64,000 bases of DNA from an uncultured Slackia sp. Its GTDB lineage: Bacteria > Actinomycetota > Coriobacteriia > Coriobacteriales > Eggerthellaceae. The notes under the pieces were generated by a model, which ran no database searches, had not been told where the DNA came from, and was given only the letters and a program-made list of their open reading frames with translations. A program made the translations under genes and the position numbers. Below, piece by piece: positions 59,229-64,000 of the stretch (the first letter of the stretch is position 1; each line of letters begins with the position of its first letter). The stretch lies in assembly GCF_959608125.1 (NCBI RefSeq), contig NZ_CAUHPG010000007.1:25015-89014 (forward strand), read 5' to 3'.

Positions 59229-59759
59229 TTATTCGGCAGCTTCCTCGGTAGCCTCGACGGCCTCTTCGGCGGTCTCGACTTCCTCGACGACCTCCTCAGC
59301 GGCCTCTTCGGCCATGGCCTCGCCGACGACGAGGTTGAGGTCGACCTTGATGTCGCGGTAGATGGACAGAGCCACGACATGCTCGCCAGCAGTCTTGATG
59401 GCCTTCTTGAGCTCAAGACGCTTGCGGTCGATTTCGATGCCCAGCTCGGCCTTGACGGCATCGGCGATCATGGCGGCGGTCACGGAGCCGAAGAGGACGC
59501 CCTCTTCGCCGACCTTGACCTCGACCAGGACCTTCTTGCCCTCGAGGGCAGCCTTGAGAGCGTTGGCATCGGCGATGCGCTGCTCTTCGCGCTTGGCGAT
59601 GTTGTCCTTGCGCTGCTCCAGCTGCTTCAGGTTGCCCTTGGTAGCAAGGACAGCCATCTTCTGGGGACCAAGATAGTTGTTGAAGAAGCCGCGGGCGACC
59701 TCAACGACGTCGCCTTCGCCACCCTTGCCCTTCAACTCGGTAAGCAGGATAACCTTCAT
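59229..59759 (-). CDS. rplI: 50S ribosomal protein L9
   Basis: A 176-residue L9. It starts MKVILLTELKGKGGEGDVVE, followed by VARGFFNNYLGPQKMA, the long connecting helix and the C-terminal VLFGSVTAAMIADAV domain. The last 30 residues are an Ala/Glu/Val-rich acidic tail not found in typical L9 (about 148 residues). AGGAGG precedes ATG 59759. Last gene of the operon. Confidence 0.97.
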   Translation of the reverse strand: MKVILLTELKGKGGEGDVVEVARGFFNNYLGPQKMAVLATKGNLKQLEQRKDNIAKREEQRIADANALKAALEGKKVLVEVKVGEEGVLFGSVTAAMIADAVKAELGIEIDRKRLELKKAIKTAGEHVVALSIYRDIKVDLNLVVGEAMAEEAAEEVVEEVETAEEAVEATEEAAE

Positions 59760-59768
59760 GGAAACCTC

Positions 59769-60029
59769 CTAGCGGTTGCGACGATCGCCGCGGCCGCTGA
59801 CAGCAGGCACCGTGTAGGGCATGAGAGCCATCTCACGAGCATTCTTGATAGCGGTGGCGATATCGCGCTGGTGCTGGACGCAAGCGCCCGTCACACGACG
59901 GGGCTTGATCTTGCCACGATCGGTCATGTATTTGCGCAGCATAGCCGTGTCTTTGTAATCGACGTACTGCGTGTCCTCTTTGCAGAACTGGCAGTACTTG
60001 CGGCGCGGCTGCTTGGTGTATTCAGCCAT
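59769..60029 (-). CDS. rpsR: 30S ribosomal protein S18
   Basis: An 86-residue S18. RKYCQFCKEDTQYVDYKDTA and KIKPRRVTGACVQHQRDIAT are canonical; the Cys residues (CxxC plus a later Cys) suggest the zinc-binding form. ATG at 60029 has AGAGGAAA upstream; an in-frame ATG at 60044 is less well placed. Binds with S6 on the 30S platform. Confidence 0.97.
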   Translation of the reverse strand: MAEYTKQPRRKYCQFCKEDTQYVDYKDTAMLRKYMTDRGKIKPRRVTGACVQHQRDIATAIKNAREMALMPYTVPAVSGRGDRRNR

Positions 60030-60080
60030 GATTTCCTCTTTCAAATCCTTTTAAGATACTGATGTCGGTGGTTCGCAGGC

Positions 60081-60524
60081 CTAGAAGGGGATGTCCTCGT
60101 CATAGACAGAGGTATCCACCACAGGAGCCGCAGGCATCGCCGCGGGGGCGTATGCCGGAGCGGACATGCGCGGCATGCCGGCGTTGCCGCCGCCATCGCG
60201 CGAAGTCATGAGCTCGATCTCGTCGACGATGACTTCGATCTTGCTACGCTTCTGACCATCGCGCTCCCACTGGGACCAGCGAAGCTTTCCTTCGATGGCA
60301 ACCTTCGAACCCTTGCTCAGGAAACGAGAGACGCTTTCGGCGCGAGCTCCGAACATCGTGCAGTCGATGAAGTTCGGGTAGTCCTCCCATTCGCCCGTCT
60401 GCTGGTTCTTGCGACGGTCGTTGACCGCCACGCCGAAGCCGAGAACCGGAAAACCGTTCGCGGTCTGACGCAGCTCGGGATCGCGCGTGAGGTTGCCCGA
60501 TATGACCACTTTGTTGATGCTCAT
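60081..60524 (-). CDS. ssb: Single-stranded DNA-binding protein
   Basis: A 147-residue SSB. The OB fold starts SINKVVISGNLTRDPELRQT and includes FLSKGSKVAIEGKLRWSQWE; a Pro/Ala-rich linker leads to the acidic partner-binding tip DEDIPF. GAGGAAG precedes ATG 60524. Sits between rpsF and rpsR as in most bacteria. Confidence 0.97.
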   Translation of the reverse strand: MSINKVVISGNLTRDPELRQTANGFPVLGFGVAVNDRRKNQQTGEWEDYPNFIDCTMFGARAESVSRFLSKGSKVAIEGKLRWSQWERDGQKRSKIEVIVDEIELMTSRDGGGNAGMPRMSAPAYAPAAMPAAPVVDTSVYDEDIPF

Positions 60525-60587
60525 TGCTCTTCCTCATTCCTTACAGCAACGAGGGCGTTCGCCCTCAATCCGATAGCTCGATCGCAA

Positions 60588-60881
60588 TTAGTCGCGATCC
60601 TCGCGATGGACGATCTTGTGGCGGACCACCGCGTCGGTGATGCGCAGCACTCGATCGAGCTCCGCGATGTTAGCGGGATTTGCATGGAAATCGATCAGGG
60701 TGTACTCACCCTCGGTCAGGCCCTCGACCTCGAAAGCAAGCTTGCGCTTGCCCCAGTCCTCGACGTTGTCGACCTTGCCCTCGCCCTCGGCGATGGTGGT
60801 CTCGATACGCTTCATGACTGCCAAACGGGTTTCGTCGTCGATCGTAGGCGCGACAAAGAACAACAATTCATAAGCCTTCAT
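60588..60881 (-). CDS. rpsF: 30S ribosomal protein S6
   Basis: A 97-residue S6. It starts MKAYELLFFVAPTIDDETRL; DWGKRKLAFEVEGLTEGEYT and RITDAVVRHKIVHRE complete the family pattern. ATG at 60881 follows GAGGAGG; earlier codons are in the leader. First gene of the operon. Confidence 0.97.
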   Translation of the reverse strand: MKAYELLFFVAPTIDDETRLAVMKRIETTIAEGEGKVDNVEDWGKRKLAFEVEGLTEGEYTLIDFHANPANIAELDRVLRITDAVVRHKIVHREDRD

Positions 60882-60907
60882 TATGTCACCTCCTCTGGAC
60901 TTACGGC

Positions 60908-60936
60908 CCCGGGACGCATGAAGGCATCTGCCCGGG
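60908..60936 (-). promoter_or_regulatory. Leader hairpin of the rpsF operon, candidate S6:S18 autoregulatory site
   Basis: CCCGGG at 60908-60913 and 60931-60936 can close a hairpin in the mRNA leader 27 bases before rpsF, followed on the minus strand by GGCCGTAAGTCC. Known rpsF leaders carry an S6:S18-binding hairpin with a CCG bulge. Similarity is by eye only. Confidence 0.4.
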
Positions 60937-60951
60937 ACAGGAAACCTGGCT

Positions 60952-60980
60952 ATAGTACCAGCAAGACGAGCCCGATGCAA
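60952..60980 (-). promoter_or_regulatory. Promoter of the rpsF operon
   Basis: The minus strand has TTGCAT (60975-60980), a 17-base spacer, then TACTAT (60952-60957) preceded by TGG (extended -10). It lies about 70 bases before rpsF. Elements are only partly consensus. Confidence 0.5.
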
Positions 60981-61152
60981 ATACAAAATCCCACGTCGGC
61001 ACGCACATCACAACTTGTCCATGAGCATAGCCCTGCAACCCGGCGCGCTTTTCGCAGATTCTTAGTCGCGAGCCGGGCGAGAAATATCCGACGCACGGCC
61101 GATTTCGGGTTTCCCTATGCACGAGCGCCTTCGGGAGAAAAAACGCGAAGGA

Positions 61153-61173
61153 CGTCTCTTATACTGCGAGACG
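61153..61173 (+). promoter_or_regulatory. Palindrome around a -10-like element before the acidic-protein gene
   Basis: CGTCTC and GAGACG flank TTATACTGC, which contains a TATACT -10 hexamer. The gene starts 47 bases later. A repressor site over the promoter is plausible; no -35 is clear. Confidence 0.4.
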
Positions 61174-61219
61174 AACGAAAGCCGCGACGCACGGGCGTCG
61201 CATGAAAAAAGGAGATGCC

Positions 61220-61693
61220 ATGGCGGATAGGAATGTCGAAAGCGACGCTATCGGAGTTCCCCAACTCGACGAGACCCTCGAGGTCCTGCTGCTGCAGACG
61301 ATCGAAGAGGCGCAGCAGCGCATGGACGACGGCGAGGACGTCGTTCCCTTTACCGCTCTGCTCGTGGGCGAATCGGTCTTCGAAGAAACTCACACCGGCA
61401 CGACCGACGAATGCTTCGAGTCTGCCCAGAACGCCGTCGAGGGCGCCGAAGGCGCTCGCGCGTATGCGTTCTGCTACGACGGCTACGTCGAGACCGACGA
61501 CGGCGACAAGGACGCCATCATCGCCGAGGGCGGCATGGCAGGCGAGACCGCAGGCGTTGCCGTGGGCCTGCTCTACACCGAGGGCGAAAACGGCATCGAG
61601 TTCGAGGAGGAGGTCTGCTACATCGCAGAGGCTCCGAACTTCCTCGCCGGCAAAGAACCCGTCTCCGACATCATCGAAGACGACGAGGAATAA
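61220..61693 (+). CDS. Hypothetical acidic protein
   Basis: A 157-residue, strongly acidic soluble protein (many Asp/Glu, ending IIEDDEE), not recognised. Residues 40-70 (DVVPFTALLVGESVFEETHT) and 85-125 (RAYAFCYDGYVETDDGDKDA, IIAEGGMAGETAGVAVGLLY) look like alternating strands and helices, so it may be a small alpha/beta domain. ATG at 61220 follows AAAAGGAG. A strong terminator follows. High expression would fit the acidic composition but is not shown. Confidence 0.75.
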   Translation: MADRNVESDAIGVPQLDETLEVLLLQTIEEAQQRMDDGEDVVPFTALLVGESVFEETHTGTTDECFESAQNAVEGAEGARAYAFCYDGYVETDDGDKDAIIAEGGMAGETAGVAVGLLYTEGENGIEFEEEVCYIAEAPNFLAGKEPVSDIIEDDEE

Positions 61694-61712
61694 ATTCCAT
61701 TCCCGCCCTTTC

Positions 61713-61740
61713 AAAGCCCGCCCTTCGGCGGGCTTTTTTT
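61713..61740 (+). terminator. Strong terminator of the acidic-protein gene
   Basis: A GCCCGCC/GGCGGGC stem with a 4-base loop is followed by seven T residues, 20 bases after the stop. Confidence 0.93.
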
Positions 61741-61845
61741 CGGAGCGAATTCGGCCGTACGGATAGTCTCGAAAAAAATGCAAGCAAACGCAACGTTTCG
61801 CGCACCTCACGCATGTTAAGGGAAAGCCCGAAAGAAAGGAGCGCG

Positions 61846-62361
61846 ATGAAGCCGCCACGCCTACGCAGCGAAATCTTCATGACGCAGGCCATGGACGCCT
61901 GGGGCGACACCGTATATCGCATCGCCCTTTCCCACATGCGCTCGGTACCTGACGCCGAAGACGTCACGCAGGACGTCTTCGTGAAGCTCCTGAAAAACAC
62001 GACGGCTTTCGAAGACGAAGACCATCTCAAAGCATGGCTTATCTCCGTAACGCTCAACCGATGCCGCGAGATGCAGCGCTTGGCGGAACGACGAAAAACC
62101 GTCCCTTCGGAAAAGGTTCCCGACGAACGAGCAGCCCCCGCAGCCGACGAGAGAGTCCTCTCGCGCGCAAGTCCGGTCTGGAAAGCGCTCGGGACCCTTC
62201 CGCCTGATATGAGATCGGCCCTGCATTTGCGCTACGTAGAGGGCTATTCGGCGGAAGAAATCGCGGAAATGGCGCGACATCGCCCCTCGACCGTACGCTC
62301 GTGGCTCTTCAGGGGCCGCAAAAAGATGAGACTCGCCCTCGAAGGAAAGGACGACCTATGA
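61846..62361 (+). CDS. ECF-type RNA polymerase sigma factor
   Basis: A 171-residue sigma factor. Region 2 reads AWGDTVYRIALSHMRSVPDA, EDVTQDVFVKLLK; region 4 reads LPPDMRSALHLRYVEGYSAE, EIAEMARHRPSTVRSWLFRG. No region 3, as in extracytoplasmic-function sigma factors. AAAGGAG precedes ATG 61846. Its TGA overlaps the ATG of the next gene by 4 bases, so the two are coupled; the partner probably holds the sigma factor at the membrane. The regulon cannot be read from this window. Confidence 0.92.
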   Translation: MKPPRLRSEIFMTQAMDAWGDTVYRIALSHMRSVPDAEDVTQDVFVKLLKNTTAFEDEDHLKAWLISVTLNRCREMQRLAERRKTVPSEKVPDERAAPAADERVLSRASPVWKALGTLPPDMRSALHLRYVEGYSAEEIAEMARHRPSTVRSWLFRGRKKMRLALEGKDDL

Positions 62362-63356
62362 GCACCGGCCCCATGAACGACTACCGAAACGCAATGGAGA
62401 AAACGAGACTTTCGCCCGAACAGAGGAAACGTCTCGAAAACGCCGTCTCCCAGGCGCGAGCGCGCGAAGAGGCCGGCGCCATCGCGCGCCCTGCGCCTCG
62501 CGTGGTCACACGGCGTGCGTTCGCAATCGGCGCAGCGGCGGCAGCCTTCGCCGGACTTGCCGGCTTCGGGGCGCTGAATGCGATCGTCGGCACGGCGCAA
62601 AGCCCCGTCAACTCGTTCGGTCTTAAAGCCTACGCCCTCGATGACCCGGCTCGCCCGAGCGGATACACCGAAGTCCTGACGAACAACGTGCTCACGCGCA
62701 ATGTAGGCGGGTACTTCGGCGCATGGGAAGACGAGGAAGGCAACGTCGTCGAAGGTACGCTCGGCTATGCGTTCAGGTTCGATCTGGAATGCATCGGCGA
62801 AAACGTGGCATCGTATTCCTACCGCATCGAAGGAGACCAGGCGTATTTCGGCCTCACGGGAGCCGAAGGCAGCGTTTCCGAAGAGTTCTTCCCTGACGGG
62901 TCTTTCTACGTGAAGAAATACGAGTGCTCGGAGTCGCTTTTCGTGACGAAAGAGAACCAAGAGGAATTGGGGATCGACAAGCACCATGTGCCCCTTATCG
63001 TTTTAGCGCTGCCTATGGATGATGAGTTCCAGGCCGCATACGACCTTGCCCGCAGCCTTGAGCACACCGATGCCAGCGAATACGACATCCTCGAGTCGGG
63101 CAGCACGTTCGACCGCTTCGTAGAAGTCAACGCCTCGCGGAAAATCTCCGAGAGCACAATCCACGTGACGGCCGCCTACGATGACGGCGCGTCCGAAACG
63201 AAGACGTATCGAATCGCGCCCGTCGAAGATTTCGAAGAACGCTACCTCGCCTTCCAAAAACAACGCGACGAGGCCTTAATAAAGGAATGGAGCGGGGAGG
63301 CGTCCGACACCTATCCCGACGACCCCGAGCTCTACACCATCACCGAAGTCTCCTAA
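62358..63356 (+). CDS. Membrane-anchored protein coupled to the sigma factor, anti-sigma candidate
   Basis: A 332-residue protein. Residues 1-48 are a cytosolic, charged segment (NDYRNAMEKTRLSPEQRKRL); residues 53-78 form one membrane segment (AFAIGAAAAAFAGLAGFGAL); the rest is an extracytoplasmic, acidic domain ending TYPDDPELYTITEVS, without a family I recognise. The layout (short cytosolic part, one membrane segment, outer sensor) and the overlap with the sigma gene match anti-sigma factors. The cytosolic part has no zinc-binding ZAS motif, so the sigma contact would be different. Confidence 0.72.
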   Translation: MSTGPMNDYRNAMEKTRLSPEQRKRLENAVSQARAREEAGAIARPAPRVVTRRAFAIGAAAAAFAGLAGFGALNAIVGTAQSPVNSFGLKAYALDDPARPSGYTEVLTNNVLTRNVGGYFGAWEDEEGNVVEGTLGYAFRFDLECIGENVASYSYRIEGDQAYFGLTGAEGSVSEEFFPDGSFYVKKYECSESLFVTKENQEELGIDKHHVPLIVLALPMDDEFQAAYDLARSLEHTDASEYDILESGSTFDRFVEVNASRKISESTIHVTAAYDDGASETKTYRIAPVEDFEERYLAFQKQRDEALIKEWSGEASDTYPDDPELYTITEVS

Positions 63357-63360
63357 AACA

Positions 63361-63393
63361 AAACGGCCTGGCGGGATTTCTGCCAGGCCGTTT
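63361..63393 (+). terminator. Terminator of the sigma-factor operon
   Basis: A perfect 12-bp stem AAACGGCCTGGC/GCCAGGCCGTTT lies 4 bases after the stop, with TTTCCT at its 3' side. Confidence 0.85.
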
Positions 63394-63608
63394 CCTGTAT
63401 CGGCTTATTTCGAAAACCGGCTTCGACGAGAAGCCTCGGCGCCTTAACGCTGCATGCGACGACGGGCGAACAGGCCCGCGTCCTCCGCGCGAACGCCCTT
63501 CCTCTCGGACTGAAGCCTTCGAGCGAATTCCCGAAAACCGTCCACCGGACGGTTTTCTTGAAGGGATTCCACCTCATCGGGTCGAATCCCTTCAATCGGA
63601 AACAAAAA

Positions 63609-63634
63609 CAGGTCCGGGAACTCTCCCGGACCTG
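63609..63634 (-). terminator. Terminator of tRNA-Ser(CGA)
   Basis: An 11-bp perfect stem CAGGTCCGGGA/TCCCGGACCTG is followed on the minus strand by TTTTTG, 12 bases after the tRNA end. Confidence 0.9.
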
Positions 63635-63646
63635 CTGCATTCATGC

Positions 63647-63739
63647 TGGCGGAGGAGGAGGGATTCGAACCCTCGTCACCCGGGTTACGGGTGAAACGGT
63701 TTTCGAGACCGCCGCATTCAACCACTCTGCCACCCCTCC
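63647..63739 (-). tRNA. tRNA-Ser (anticodon CGA)
   Basis: 93 nt with encoded CCA. The anticodon stem GCGGT/ACCGT (one G-U) holds loop CTCGAAA, anticodon CGA. A long variable arm (CACCCG...CGGGTG) marks it as a serine tRNA; T arm GGTTCGAATCC. Acceptor GGAGGGG pairs with CTCCTCC. Confidence 0.96.
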
Positions 63740-63805
63740 GCAGGATGGCACGGCATCTGCCATGCGCAGTAGTGCATAGTAACAGGTTCGAAAGAATCGG
63801 ACAAG

Positions 63806-63821
63806 TGTTTCACGTGAAACA
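63806..63821. other. parS: parS chromosome-partitioning site
   Basis: The same 16-mer as at 2394-2409, TGTTTCACGTGAAACA, a perfect match to the ParB consensus. It lies between the two tRNA-Ser genes, upstream of the CGA gene. With the left site it frames almost the whole window. Confidence 0.93.
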
Positions 63822-63877
63822 CAACGCGTCCTGAAACCGAAAACGATCAGGAACCGCTTCTCATGTTTGAAACAAAA

Positions 63878-63899
63878 ACGCCGTTCAGAAGAACGGCGT
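63878..63899 (-). terminator. Terminator of tRNA-Ser(GGA)
   Basis: A 9-bp perfect stem ACGCCGTTC/GAACGGCGT with a 4-base loop is followed on the minus strand by TTTTTG. Confidence 0.9.
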
Positions 63900-63908
63900 A
63901 ATGAATTC

Positions 63909-64000
63909 TGGCGGAGAGATGGGGATTCGAACCCCAGATACGCTTTTGGCGCATACACGATTTCCAATCGTGCTCCTTCGGCCAGCTCGGACATCTCTCC
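63909..64000 (-). tRNA. tRNA-Ser (anticodon GGA)
   Basis: 92 nt, its 5' end being exactly the last base of the window. Anticodon stem CACGA/TCGTG holds loop TTGGAAA, anticodon GGA. Long variable arm (TATGCGCC...), T arm GGTTCGAATCC, acceptor GGAGAGA/TCTCTCC, encoded CCA. Confidence 0.96.

Overview
The window looks like chromosomal DNA of a high-GC anaerobic actinobacterium of the class Coriobacteriia, most likely family Eggerthellaceae (Slackia/Eggerthella-like). The main pointers are two large membrane regulators with C-terminal LuxR helix-turn-helix domains, each divergent from a Tat-exported flavoprotein, plus cytochrome bd and S-layer-homology (SLH) proteins. Species assignment is inference; there is no rRNA gene in the window.

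The segment is probably close to the replication origin. It carries rpsF-ssb-rpsR-rplI, dnaB, purA, purD and purB, and two perfect 16-bp ParB/parS palindromes (2394-2409 and 63806-63821). The growth-related genes (rpsF operon, dnaB, pur genes, cydAB, tRNAs) lie on the minus strand, so if they run co-directionally with the fork, oriC lies to the right of base 64000.

Layout. 1-2.4 kb: truncated LysR regulator, a LysR-type palindrome and a cobalamin-independent methionine-synthase-like gene, then parS. 2.5-9.3 kb: XRE/DUF6442 operon under a long palindrome, GyrI-like and MmcQ/YjbR genes, an unusually short LysR gene, M18 aminopeptidase. 9.3-11 kb: Fic gene between diverged direct repeats, with a decayed 3' end of a second fic copy. 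11-21.5 kb: purB, tandem TrkA proteins, a double-psi beta-barrel envelope protein, two PspC proteins, CNNM/CorC protein, hemolysin III, two PH-domain membrane proteins. 21.8-27.6 kb: a MurE-type ligase, then a D-aspartate-ligase-like ATP-grasp enzyme with a glutamine-dependent asparagine synthetase (candidate peptidoglycan-bridge genes), and a YqeY protein. 28-32.4 kb: cydAB and an HsmA-family membrane protein divergent from a TetR regulator. 32.4-34.5 kb: nagA and nagB.

34.7-39.5 kb: phosphoglycolate-phosphatase-like gene, lipoprotein nuclease, and an XpaC/TelA pair whose telA lacks a normal stop. 39.4-45 kb: LuxR/flavoprotein module 1, an SLH-metallo-beta-lactamase gene broken by an in-frame TAA, and DUF3006. 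45-54.4 kb: tRNA-Phe, radical-SAM (HemN/HutW-like), purD, purA, YhaN/YhaO nuclease pair, dnaB. 54.5-59.1 kb: LuxR/flavoprotein module 2 with a degenerate HemN/HemW-like protein, sitting between dnaB and rplI. 59.2-64 kb: rplI-rpsR-ssb-rpsF, an acidic protein, an ECF sigma factor with an overlapping membrane partner, and two tRNA-Ser genes with a parS site between them.

The most notable signals are the parS pair, the fic duplication remnant with operator palindromes, the degenerate radical-SAM protein tied to a secreted flavoprotein, the broken SLH-metallo-beta-lactamase gene, and telA reading through its own terminator. Nothing here is a clear wholly new defence or mobile system; no CRISPR array, IS element or prophage was seen.
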